The notes: a model not told the origin generated them from the sequence alone. A DNA stretch of 20,192 nucleotides from Purshia tridentata (GCA_003254885.1 QANT01003538.1:1-20192), one strand, 5' to 3'; shown: positions 8,331 through 18,101, numbered from the stretch's first letter. Made by a program: numbers and translations.

Positions 8331-9684
8331 CCCCCAAAGGGCTAGGCATCTCGACACACGGCCCAAAGCCTATGTGTGTGCCGTGATGGGTCCCAAAGAC
8401 CTATATAATCTAATAATCTGAAGGGTACTGCGAAGGGTGGTTTGAAAACCATTTCCCATAAATCTCTTTTCGCCCGTAAAACATATAAACTTTCTAATAC
8501 TTTGAAATCATTATAAAATTCTTTTCAGTAATCAAACCCTTAATATTTCAAGATACGAATAAACCACATATGTTTACTTGAGAAATCAAAACGTTTCCAA
8601 GCACATCAAATCCATTTCCATACTCAAGAATCGAATAATATTTCTCAATTCATAAACTCAATTAAAACTCAAATATAAATACGAATTAAATCATAAAATT
8701 CATAAAGAACTTATAAACAAAGTTTAGGAAACGAAGTACACTCACTGTGAAGTAGCCTAGTTCTTGATCCTCTGTCAGATCGCCCTGAATTTCGGGATCG
8801 TCGCCTACATTTAGAGAACATAAGACGCGAAATTAGACTCAGCTTAAAGGTAACTGAAACGCACGTAAGTAAGTGCTCCAATAAATTCCTATTTACCACC
8901 TATCACAACTGGGGTTCGTCCAAGGGTCGTTTTGGGCATCCAAAAGTTCTCTAATAACAAATAAATTGAGACGTTGTTGACCCAAAACGCTTCCACTCAA
9001 ACCAAGGTTAGAAACCCACTTAACTAGAGTCTAAATTCACCTCAAAAATCACTATTCTCCAAATTGTTCAAATTAACCATTCTAAACCACAATTGAAGGT
9101 TTCTAAGTTTGGAAATTAATTAAAACCACCTCAAATTATCACCCAAAATCAAGGATTCCAAGAGATTTAACATGGTTTCCAAATCTCTAATTCCTAAGTT
9201 TGTAACTTCTCACAATAATTCCTTAATTCAAGTTCCAATTCACTCTAATTCCATACCATAACCACCAATTGCAACATAGAACTTTTAATTATCCTCAATT
9301 AAACAAGAATCCGAATTGGCATAATCTCCCAAAAATTCTAAGTTCCAAAATCCTCAAAATCAAACAATCAAACAAGTCCTAAATCACCCCAAATCCATAC
9401 TTAATCTCACAGTTACACAAAACAACCAACAATTTCACCCAACCATGGCCAAATCCGAAATGGGTCTCAAACCCCCAAATTCCAACTTCAAATTTCCATC
9501 AAATTTCCTTTAAATTCCTCACTATAACCTTCAATTGGTAATTCCTATGAGTAATTATTACTCAAAACACCACCCAAAAATCAGTTTCTAAGGGAACCTG
9601 AAATGGGTGTTAAATCCCAAACTTCAATCTTCAACAATCACTAAAAATTAATGCACCAAAACTAAGAGGAATAGAAGTTCTTAC

Positions 9685-9990
9685 CTAGATAAGAAAAGCC
9701 CAACAAAAGCCTTGAAGGTTGGGGGGAAGACTTGGCCAGAAATTGGAAAATTCGGCGGGTCTGTGGTGCTTTTGGCCAATTTCACGCGTGCAGGCGGCTA
9801 GGCTGGCTGGAGGAGCAGCTGGGGAGGCTGGTCGGCGGTTGGAGGTGTCGTCGGAGGGGCTGGGTCGGCCCGAATGGCTGGGCGTCGCGCAGGTGAGAGG
9901 AGAACGGCTGGGCTGGGGGCTATCTGGGCGTGGGAAGGGGAGAGGAGAGAGAAACAAAGGAAGGGGGGAGATTCCAAAAATTTCTGGAAT
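9685..9990 (-). promoter_or_regulatory. Putative LTR transcript leader with splice donor
   Basis: On the minus strand a GC- and C-rich block of about 280 bp, unlike the AT-rich flanks, ends TTATCTAG|GTAAGAACT, a near-ideal plant 5' splice site with the GT at 9684-9683. A TATA-like CATTTAAAA lies just upstream near 9990. The downstream sequence (9000-9680) is intron-like, low in GC. This suggests that transcription from the LTR starts around 9950-9980 and is spliced. The frames open across this GC-rich block on either strand are compositional and not supported as genes. Confidence 0.35.
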
Positions 9991-10440
9991 TTTTAAATGC
10001 CATTTCATCATAATTACAAGTTTGCCCCTCACTTTGAACCTTCGTATTTCTCAAACCGTAGCTCCAAATGATGCATGCTACGTGTCTACGAACTCGTGGA
10101 GTCGAGCTCTACGCAACCATGTCAAAGTCAACTCTAAAATTCGAGCAATTTAAAAAGTCAACTTTTGAGTCCCTTAACACGTTCCTAACTTTTTAACCAT
10201 AGCTCTAAACGACCCATACCGCATGTCAATGAACTCGTGAGCCCAAGACCTTTTTTAACGGACCCAAGGTCAAAGCTAGAATCTTACTAGAACCAAAAGT
10301 CAACGTTGGGCCCTATTTACATTCACTTAGGAAGGTACAGGTCGTTACAACAAGGGTCAAATTTGTCTTTTGAGTAAAATACAAGAACTAAAAATGTATT
10401 TAACCCTTATAATTTTGTCAAGTTTGATGATGTGCTTGGC

Positions 10441-12140
10441 CAAAAAAAAAGTTTGATGATGTGGCATGAATATTTTTATATTTACAATCAATTATTAATT
10501 ATAATATTAATTAAAGAATATTAAAGCTGGAAAATAAAATTGAAAAGAAAACCCACCCCCTCACCCCCTCCGCCCACTACCCAGCCACATGTTTTGTAAG
10601 GTGTTTGTGCTCTGATCTCAGTAACATTCACTATTATGCAGCCTCCATGGAAAGGAATATCTACCCAAGGGGTGGTCTTGCTGTTGGTTCTTTTATGGTG
10701 AAAGCAAGAGAAATGGAAGTCGCCCACCCCATTTCTGCGAGAGAAGTGGTGCTATTGCTCGACACATTCTTCAACAATTGCAAAAAGTGAACATCCTTGA
10801 AACTCCCACCCAAAAGAGTACCTGTAATAAAGTCTTCTTCAAAAACAAATGGGAAAATTTTTGAAAATGTACATACACTTAGGGGTATTCTTAATTTAGA
10901 ATAGCAGTTTGAGTTTGTATTAGTGTAGGACACATATATATGATTTGTCTTATTGTGAATTTATGAGGCAATCCGTTAACTCTGTTATATTTTCCATCCA
11001 AATAAGGGATAATTTTATATTGAATAATTTTTTTTAAATTTCTAACTTAATAAATAGTAAAATAAAATTAAAAAAATTAATACGAATAATAAATTTTGAA
11101 AAACACATAAACCTTAAAAAAATAGAAAATAGAAAATATAAGTAATGAATTGAAAAAAGAAAAAGAAAAACAAAACAGAAGCTCAAAAGCGCAACGACCC
11201 CTCAGCCTCCATTGCACAGGCACCCAAACTAGCTACCCACCTCCCTCCCCTTCTCCGGCCACTAGCCAGGAATTTCCTCCCACTTCGGCAACCGCTTCTA
11301 GCTCTCTCTCTCTCTCTCTCTCCTCTCCTCTCCTCTCCTCCTCCTCCTCCTTCTCCTCCTCCTTCTTCTCCTCTTCCTTCATCGCTGTGATGATGATTTG
11401 TTGTCTCCCTCCCCTATCGTCGACTACCACGTCCAAGATCTCCCTCCCTTCCGAACCACATTTGCTGTCTTCCTCCCCCTATTCGACCTTGATTTTGCTA
11501 TCTTCAATAACGGCAATGAGGAACTTGAGAGACTCACCTTTCGCAATGCAACAGAGCTTTTTTCTTAAGAAGAAGAAACTTGTACAAATCACCCACCCAT
11601 CCTCAGCCTTTGTCATTTTCTTCACCACACTCACCTCCCAATCAACCAATACCTCACCAACTCCTCCTAGACTGCACATCTGATCCAAATTTTTAAATCA
11701 AACCCAAGAATCAAAAACTCATATTGTAACACTTTTAAGAACCAAAGCTATTATTCCCAAGTTTTCTGGGTTTGGATCTAAATCCATGGAACTCGATTTG
11801 AACCCCACAAAACCAATAGAGAAAAAAATAATTTAAAAATCAAGCTGAATAACCAAATTCTTGAGAAGATTAAAAGAAACAAAAGGGAAAATTGAATCAA
11901 ACCCCATAATCCAACAAATTGTCTTTGATCTCAAGGGATCTTGGAGATTGATACTGAGTTGGTGAGGTGGGTAATTGTTTTTGTCTTTTAATTTTTTCAA
12001 TTTTCAAGTTTTTTCTTTTTCATTTTTTTTTTGGTCTTTTTATTAGATTAGAAAGTTTTAAAAATTAAAATATATGAATTTTTAAATATTTTTTAAATCT
12101 AAGTAGACTAAAAAGGACGAAAAGACAAAAATATCTCTAT
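10441..12140. other. Body of the outer element: gene-like non-repetitive sequence, no intact gene
   Basis: This 1.7-kb interior differs from the AT-rich arms. 10545-10830 is mixed-composition, gene-like DNA beginning with a C-rich stretch. 11190-11680 is strongly CT-rich and resembles a plant leader and first exon. 11690-11960 resembles intron or untranslated DNA. Open frames across 11150-11683 are dominated by serine or glutamate runs from the CT tract and are not convincing proteins. No transposase motif is seen. Captured host sequence in a MULE-like element is one explanation. Some short frames near 10605-10930 overlap on both strands and none stands out. Confidence 0.35.
11308..11375 (+). 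repeat. CT/CTC microsatellite
   Basis: CTCTCTCTCT runs into repeated TCCTC and CTCCTC triplets and on to TTCTCCTCC. It is a simple-sequence tract typical of plant 5' leaders, and it accounts for the serine-rich and glutamate-rich frames seen on the two strands here. Confidence 0.9.
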
Positions 12141-12289
12141 CATGTCATCAAAATTGACAGAGTTTTGATGATATTAAGCTGAAGGGGTACATTACAACAC
12201 AGGTTATACTATTAGGGGCTAAATTGAGATAATAAGAGATACATTAGGAATTCGAAATACTTTCAAGGGACAAAATTGATAATAAGTCT

Positions 12290-12750
12290 TTTTTCTTATT
12301 TAGTTTCCATTTTATCTTTATGTAATTAAAACATAAAATATACAAATAAAATATAAACTCAATTACATTTTTCCTACACAAATTATGAGTTTTTTTTTTT
12401 TAGTATAGAAGAATTAGAATTTTTTAATTTCATTCACAAAGTTTGTTCCATACTGCAAAGTCATACATATACATATAGTAATAAAGAGTTCTTTCTCCCA
12501 TGAGTACATGTACTTTGGTTGTTGTCCTAATTTATGATACATATTTCATAGTGTCTTATATTAGGACACATAATTTGTGTTTATACCAAAGTGGGATAAA
12601 TTGTCACTTTTGTCATAAGAGACGTTTAAATGAAAGGCAAATTGGTCTTTTCATATTAAATAAATTTTTAATTGTATTTTAATTTAAAAAATATTAAAAC
12701 TAAAAACTAAATAAATCAGAAAATATCTTATTTCTCTCTCCTTTTACCCT
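12290..12750. other. AT-rich intergenic DNA
   Basis: No coding or RNA gene is seen. A loose inverted repeat TGTCCTAA...TTAGGACA lies at about 12521-12572. The sequence TGAAAGGCAAATTGGTCTTTTC near 12630 resembles phrases common in MULE subterminal regions, but no matching right-hand end was found. Confidence 0.4.
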
Positions 12751-12899
12751 GACACTTGTTTTTCTCTATTCTCTTTCCTCTCCATCATCGTTTCTTTCAC
12801 TGGCACGTGCGCTGCCGTCTGGCGGCCAGTGTCAGCAATTCTCTGCTCAATCTTCTTCTTTCTTCCTTCTCTTCCTTCATATGGTGGTTGGTTCCCTAA

Positions 12900-13394
12900 A
12901 ATACCACCCAAACAACCCAAAACACCACAACACCAATCAGTGGTGCTCGTCGGCGATCCACCTTTTTTGGCAAAGTTGGAACGCCAGGACGGTTGGGTTT
13001 TGTTCCCCTCATCATTTTGAGTCTCGTGGTACCCTTGGCATCCTCATCTAACCACCATGCAAGACCAATCGAGCCCAAGAAGCTCGATGGCTTTCAGCTG
13101 CTGTTTCCGGCGATTCCGACGAAGGATCAAGACGATTCTAGTCCCATTCTTTTCCTTCGACACAAGCATTCTAATGGTGTCAATGTTGAGGTCCAATTTA
13201 TGACGAATCAAAAAGGCGTTATGGGTGTGATTGGGTTGCTGATTTTGTATGGATTAGCTCACACTTTCGTCGACTACAAGAAGGATAGAAAGATAGAGAG
13301 AATCTGGGTTGGTTTTCTTGATGGATTGGTTTTATATTTCTTGATGGATTTCTTGAATCTAGTTTTCTGTGAATATATTGACAAAGTGAGATAA
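12900..13394 (+). pseudogene. Gene-like fragment without a valid start, unidentified
   Basis: A frame is open from 12900 (just after TAA 12897-12899) to TGA 13392-13394. There is no ATG in the first 99 codons; the first in-frame ATG falls late, in ...VEVQFMTNQ. The translation contains a hydrophobic segment (GFVPLIILSLVVPLASSS), a polar middle (DGFQLLFPAIPTKDQDDS) and a second hydrophobic stretch (GVIGLLILYGLAHTF). Composition is richer in GC than the flanks and is protein-like. CT-rich, leader-like DNA precedes it (12720-12880). About 85 bp at 12951-13034 match 3785-3868. It may be an internal exon, a captured fragment or a decayed gene; I do not recognise it. Confidence 0.3.
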
Positions 13395-13736
13395 AGATAA
13401 AGACATGAATAGAGCGAGAGATGGAGCAAGAGAAAGGCAGGGTGGGGCCAGAGGTGGGTTGGGGCGTCGTGGGGTGAGGGTTGGAATAAATCTATCAGTG
13501 TTTAACCCCTTTGTTTTATGCTTTCACAGCTAAAGCAGGCCTCTCTTTTTTTCCTTATAAATATACCAAAAGGACATGACATAAAAAGTAAAAGAATGAA
13601 TAAAATGAAAACAATGTTGTGACTTAGTATATATAGAAATTGATAAGGCCAAGTTAATTTGATTTCTAATCTTTGATCTCCATGAACCGTTAAAGAGATT
13701 AGATCATTCTTAGCCCATCCGGGTTTCTACGTAGGT
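13395..13736. other. Non-coding transition region
   Basis: A short GA/GGGT-rich patch (13410-13480) follows the gene-like fragment and then AT-rich DNA. No gene, terminal repeat or target duplication could be defined. Confidence 0.35.
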
Positions 13737-14450
13737 TGTTGGACATAAAATGCACCATTTGTTTATACATTAATTCTCTCACTTAGGTTGCTAGAAATCA
13801 ATGTTTTTGTAGGTTTTACTTTGTTTTAGTATTTTTAGGTTTTTTCAGAACAAATAGGTAAGAACGGGCTGAATTGAGCACAATTGAAGATACATTGGGC
13901 TTTCTGTAAAATAAGAGAGCTAAAAGAAGGCCTACAAAAGTCCTCAAGGCTCAACTAAATTAATTGAAAGGCAAGCCCTTGCGCTACAAACCTTTGCAAC
14001 TCGCAAAGCCCATTCAATATCAATGTCGCAAGTTACAAGAGTAGAGACCAACACAAGGCTATCTCACTACCTAGGCCATGCGCACACCAAGCAAGCACAA
14101 GGCTTGCCAAACCCTTCTTGTATCCCATCACTCTAGTGCACAAGAGAGAAGGTCCAAGGAGTGAGCACATCAACTTCAAGGCATATGTGCACAACCAAGG
14201 CCTAATCCATTTGCACTAGGCGCACAAGCACAAAGTAAGGTTGGCCAAACATGCATGAATGTGCATGAGAGGGCAACAAGAACAAGCTCACGCAAGGCCC
14301 GGCCTATCAAGCTAGCACACACAAGTGACTTGCAAGGCAAGAACTAGGGTTTTTCCCTAAAATCTTGTGGCACACTTGCTTGCCGCACACTTTTTAGGCC
14401 CTAACTTCAGCCCCAAGTAATCCTAAGCCAATAAGAACTCCGCCCACACT

Positions 14451-14460
14451 CCTATATAAA
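14451..14460 (+). promoter_or_regulatory. TATA box of the LTR-like region
   Basis: CCTATATAAA in a C-rich context, followed about 30 nt later by a pyrimidine/A-rich CATCACATCC start-like region and then an AG-rich untranslated-type leader. This is a canonical plant core promoter; activity is not shown. Confidence 0.5.
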
Positions 14461-15360
14461 GCCCCATCTACCTTCCATTCTCACATCACATCCTAGTATC
14501 AAAATTAGTTTTTAGAAGAGAGAATAGAGAAAGGGAGGAAAGAAGAAGAAGAGAGAGCAAGGAGAGAAGGAAGGAGATGTCGCCCTAATTGTTATTGCCT
14601 AAGGTCCCAAGCCACCGCTGGCCACCACAAGCTACCACTCCTCGTTGTCGCCCTAGCCGCTACCAATTCCTCCTTATATTTTCTTGGTTTTTCTTGTACT
14701 CTAATTCTAGTTCTTAACTAACAAGTATTTTTATCTATTTGTTCTTGCATTTCAATTATGTTGCTAATTTTCTTGTTATTTATGGATCACTTTTTTATTT
14801 TAATATGAATTAGTTAACAATCCCATTGCCAAGTTAAGATTAGGATGAAACCCTAATTCAAAGTTCTAAGAAACCCTAGAAGCATGATAATTGGCTTTCT
14901 AATTCAATTATTTGCATATGCTAAATTGTTAATCTCTGTTAAAAGATATGCTAGTTTGTTTACTCTCTAGGACTGACCATCTTAGGGTTTTATGCATCTA
15001 GTTATTGTTAGATATTAATGAGAGACGATTTAGAGACCACGAGGATCACAAGTGACTAATGATTTTTTATCATGAGATTAGGTTTTGTAGGCATAGAGAG
15101 TCTGATCACATATTGTCTGCATGTTTTGTTGTTTCATAAAACTTAATGATTCTATACATGGTTAAAAGCTTAGGGATAGTCGACCGTAGCTGAAAAGAAA
15201 CATATATAGTTAACTGCTTAAAGAAATCGGCCGGAGAACTAAGTTCATGCCTAAGGGAACGTAATATGTGAATAACAATTGCCACTAGTAACTAGCCAAA
15301 CCTAGCTGGTAGGCAAAAGTTTAGCATAGTTAGGGTAGAACTAAGAGTTAGGGTGGAATC

Positions 15361-15420
15361 TAAATACTAGCTTGTACAAGGGATATCTTTTAAATACTAG
15401 CTTGTCTAGGGGATATCTTT
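15361..15420. repeat. 30-bp tandem duplication
   Basis: Two abutting 30-bp units beginning TAAATACTAGCTTGT and ending GGATATCTTT differ at 3 positions. Likely a local slippage or unequal-exchange duplication within the LTR-like DNA. Confidence 0.95.
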
Positions 15421-15710
15421 TACTTTTATGCACTTGGTTAGATATCACAAACTGGTATGGTTGAGTATGTCATTCTCCTTGGCCCATTTGTGTTTTGTTT
15501 AACACACTTTGCTGGACCCACTTAGGACTTTTCAACTCACCATCTCTTGTTATTGCATCTAGCCGCTGCCCCTACTACTGTTTAGTATCAATTTAGGAAT
15601 TGATATTTCATGATTTTTTTTGGAAGTGATTTACCAATTTTGAGGCCATATATAATTATCACTCAGTCTTATGAGTTCGTAGGACTTTTTGTGGAATTAT
15701 TTGGAGTCCG

Positions 15711-16080
15711 GAGCTATTTTGGTGAATTTTCAAAGTTGGAGAAATTACAAAAATAAGAAAATAAAATTGATATGCTGACATGATTGATAGACGCCACATG
15801 GGGCACTGCCTTTTGCCTGGATGCGCTGACGAAGCGCTGACTAGGAGAGCTCAAGAAAAGCTCGTAGGACGTTCCACACCTGAACTTCTTTCGTGTTTTC
15901 CGAGCTATTTTCATGAATTTTCAAAGTTGTAGAAATTAGAAAAATAGAAAAATTAAATCGGTATGCTGACTAGATTGACAACACGCCACGCGATGCACTG
16001 CCATTTGCCAAGACTCGTTGACTAGGAGAGCTTAAGAAGCATTGCGTAGGACGTGCCACACTTGAACTTTTTCCGCGTTT
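15711..16080. repeat. 191-bp tandem duplication
   Basis: GAGCTATTTT occurs at 15711 and 15902, and the following sequence matches in order: TGAATTTTCAAAGTTG, a TATGCTGAC block, CGCCAC, GCACTGCC, TTTGCC, TGACTAGGAGAGCT, CGTAGGACG, CCACAC and TGAACTT. The copies have diverged by point changes and small indels. Part of a third copy may precede it (TTCGTAGGACTTTTT at 15677). Non-coding. Confidence 0.9.
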
Positions 16081-16883
16081 TAATTTGGGTCGTTCGCCCT
16101 CATTAAACCCAAATGCATGCAGCCATTGCTCTATGGATAGATTTTGTCATCGACAGTTGGGTCTCCATTGACCCGTGTGTCCTCCAAATAGGCTGACTTG
16201 CCTGTTTTGTCTCTACAAATGGGTAGTTCGGCCAAGTTTGCTTGACTCAATTCTAGTAATTTTTTCCTTGTTTTGCACCTTCGGTGCATTCTATCTCATT
16301 GAAAATTTACAACTTCTTCTCACCCTTTTGTGCCTATAAATAGAGACTCTTGTACCTTATTTTTACTTACACTATCAAGTGAAGTTTGAGATATTCACTT
16401 CTTAGTTTCTTAAGGAGTCTCTCTAGAAGAGACATACTAAAAGAGAAGAAAATTTTCATAGTTCAAAAATTTTTCTTTTGGAGAGCAAACCAAGGAGGAG
16501 TCCAAATGTTTGAGATGCTCTTAACATGGTAATTATAAACCACGCAAAAGGTCTAAAATACCCATGCCATACTTGTGTGATTGAGATGTGATTATATATT
16601 GGCGGAATTTCAAAATTAATGCACATTTGACTATTATTAACGTGCAAGGCACTTTTCTTTTTCATTATACATGCATATTATAGAAAATTACTATCACATT
16701 AATAAAAATTTCATTTTGCATTTTGCTTAATTTTTCAATTTATTTGCTCAATGAGTTGTGGGGAGAATGAGTTTTGGATTTTCATTCCAAAATCAATATT
16801 GTAGGCCTAGTTAGAGCCGCTTGCCTTATTTGCTCCTTGTAATTTACAAAAGTATTTATTTTAGTTTTTAGCTGACTTTTGTG
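16081..16883 (+). other. Non-coding LTR-like segment with TATA box
   Basis: Contains TGCCTATAAATAGAGACTCT at 16331-16350, a strong plant core promoter, followed by a leader-like AGAAGAGACA.AAAAGAGAAG stretch and then AT-rich DNA with no open frame of note. It resembles the promoter half of an LTR. A hAT element is inserted at its right, and the sequence resumes after 18101. Confidence 0.35.
16334..16342 (+). promoter_or_regulatory. TATA box CTATAAATA
   Basis: CTATAAATA followed by GAGACTCTTG and a plausible start about 30 nt downstream. No coding region follows, so it most likely belongs to a retrotransposon LTR. Confidence 0.5.
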
Positions 16884-16891
16884 CTTTTGAA

Positions 16892-18093
16892 TAGGGGTGG
16901 ACATCTCATTCTGCAATACCATTTCATACTGATTCCATATCATTCCGTGTCAAGTTTCATATCCAAAAATGATACCGATCCTTATACCATATCGAAACCA
17001 TACCCTACCATTCTTAAATGGTATGAGAATGGTTTCACTTTTTCAATACCGACCAATAATATACCATACCAAACATTAATTAAATTTAAATTTAAATATT
17101 TTAATTAAAATTTCTATATAAAAACTAAATAAAAATATAATATGGTAACTTGGTATATACTATAATTCATAGTTAATCAATAATTTATAATTTTATATCA
17201 TATCATAATATTATATATCCTAAAATATTTAAACCCAAAACCCTAATGCTAAACACTATACCCTAATTGGCTAATACTATAGTTCATAGTGTATTATAGT
17301 ATGGTAAGTTGGTATATACTATATACTATATAGTATACTATAATTCATAGTTAATTTATATCAATCCTAATATTATGATATGGTATATACCATACCCCAT
17401 ATCCTATACCTTAAAGTTTAGGAAATTAAGATATAGAATAAAACATATACTATAATATCTCATACCCTATACTAATTAAAACATATGTAATAAAAATAAA
17501 AAACTCCAAACCCCAAAGTCTAAACTCGAATTCAAACTTCAAAATACCCTAAACCCTAAACTCCAAAATCCAAACCCCAAACCAAATCCCAAAAATGCCC
17601 TAAATCTTGAACTCTAAAGTCTTAAACCCCAAACCAAACCCCAAAATACCCTAAACTATTAACTCCAGAGTCCCAAATCCCAAACCAAACCATTTAGGCA
17701 TTCTATTTTTGTGTTTTGTTGCAGCCTATTATGAATTTATTAGAATTTGGGCATTCTATTTGTTAAGTTTGAATTAGAATTATATATGAACTTTCATTTT
17801 AGATGTTAAATGTTGTTTTGAGCTTTTGGCTAAAAAAAGCAGGTGGTTAAATGTTGTTTTGATTGAAAAAACATGTTAAATGTTTTGGTTTTGGCAAAAA
17901 AAATAAAAAAAAGTTTAAAAGATTAACATCATGCCATACCATACTATTTCATATCGAATCCGTAGAACATTGGTATGATATGGATCCATTTGTTAAAATG
18001 TCCATAACATACCATACCATACCATTTAAAAATTGCTAGTATGAGATAGGTATAAGGTTCATACTATTCCATACCATACCATGCCCACCCCTA
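16892..18093. mobile_element. Non-autonomous hAT element, 1202 bp, with 8-bp target duplication
   Basis: Ends read TAGGGGTGGACAT on the left and TAGGGGTGGGCAT on the right (reverse complement), 12 of 13 identical. An exact 8-bp direct repeat CTTTTGAA flanks the element at 16884-16891 and 18094-18101, the size expected for hAT transposition. Both subterminal regions are dense in ATACCAT/ATGGTAT motifs, typical of hAT transposase-binding regions. The interior is AT-rich with TATACTATA palindromes and internal duplications (GGTATATACTATA near 17151 and 17312), and no transposase is encoded. Confidence 0.88.
17540..17690 (+). repeat. Three ~51-bp repeats rich in telomere-like CCCTAAA
   Basis: CAAAATACCCTAAA-type units start at 17540, 17590 and 17642. 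Each goes on to a CTCCA/CTCTAA block and ends CCCAAACCAAA. They contain the plant telomere motif CCCTAAA, but embedded in longer units rather than as a pure array, so this is an internal repeat of the hAT element and not a telomere. Confidence 0.75.
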
Positions 18094-18101
18094 CTTTTGA
18101 A

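Larger units (their letters stand above)
7449..10349 (-). mobile_element. 2.9-kb solo LTR (or non-coding LTR element), probably Ty3/gypsy
   Basis: Read on the minus strand the segment begins TGTAACGACC and ends GGGTCCTGTCA, giving TG...CA ends. An exact 5-bp direct repeat ACAAG flanks it at 7444-7448 and 10350-10354, and removing the insert plus one copy restores the tandem unit of the host MULE. There is no gag-pol, no primer site and no internal LTR copy, so a solo LTR is the simplest reading; a large non-coding retrotransposon derivative is the alternative. The large size and TGTAACGACC start remind me of chromovirus (Tekay/Del-type) LTRs, which is inference. It contains a 27-bp minisatellite, a GC-rich leader and a splice donor. 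Confidence 0.75.
6833..10406. mobile_element. Small non-autonomous MULE (about 390 bp of its own sequence) with 9-bp target duplication
   Basis: Left end AGGTTAAATACATTTTTA and right end (reverse complement) GGGTTAAATACATTTTTA form terminal inverted repeats. They are flanked by an exact 9-bp direct repeat TTATAATTT at 6824-6832 and 10407-10415, the size characteristic of Mutator-like elements. The arms carry tandem ~60-bp units of the type AAAACACAAG.ACCAAA..GAATTTTGAAACCACAAG (7296-7448). The present length is inflated by a Helitron (about 6981-7260) and a 2.9-kb LTR (7449-10349). No transposase is encoded. It sits inside the left arm of the older outer element. Confidence 0.85.
6688..12289. 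mobile_element. Outermost TIR element with long inverted arms, candidate Pack-MULE, heavily nested
   Basis: The left arm begins AGACTTAT at 6688 and contains TTATCAGTTTTGTCCCTT, GAATTCCTAATGTAT and CTAATAGTAT. The right arm, read in reverse complement from 12289, contains AGACTTAT, TTATCAATTTTGTCCCTT, GAATTCCTAATGTAT and CTAATAGTAT in the same order. Removing the MULE inserted at 6833-10406 restores the left arm through 10416-10440, which then pairs without gaps with 12141-12183. Arms are therefore about 150 bp, as in MULEs. Without the insertion the element is about 2.0 kb. I could not find a clean target duplication at the outer ends, so the exact boundaries and superfamily remain uncertain. 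Confidence 0.6.
13737..15650 (+). mobile_element. LTR-like non-coding retrotransposon sequence
   Basis: A long stretch without coding potential but with LTR-like organisation. It has a candidate TGTTGG start at 13737, a CAAGGC-rich region (13930-14340), a TATA box at 14452, an AG-rich leader about 50-110 bp downstream, and then T-rich sequence with CCCTAATTC phrases. I could not find a second LTR, a primer site or a target duplication, so boundaries are approximate and the class (LTR of a Ty3/gypsy element or a non-coding derivative) is inferred. Confidence 0.35.

Noticed and set aside
8091..8386. ORFs on both strands with a 9-residue repeating peptide
   Set aside because: They are translations of the 27-bp minisatellite inside an LTR. 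Period 27 keeps the frame open by arithmetic, on both strands at once.
9685..10153. Overlapping 115- and 144-codon ORFs in the GC-rich block
   Set aside because: High GC lowers stop frequency on both strands; the block is better explained as an LTR leader with a splice donor.
11150..11683. 177-codon ORF on the plus strand and glutamate-rich ORFs on the minus strand
   Set aside because: They are produced by the CT/CTC tract; the serine and glutamate runs are low-complexity translations and no domain is visible.
6679..12298. 9-bp target duplication for the outer inverted-repeat element
   Set aside because: Flanks ATTTTTTTC and TTTTTCTTA share only a T-run, so no duplication is claimed.
12993..13394. 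133-codon protein starting at 12993
   Set aside because: Position 12993 is TTG, not ATG, and the frame is already open upstream to a stop at 12897. As a complete plant gene it lacks a start, so it is listed only as a fragment.
17520..17690. Interstitial telomere array
   Set aside because: CCCTAAA occurs only within longer ~51-bp units inside a bounded hAT element; there is no pure tandem array.
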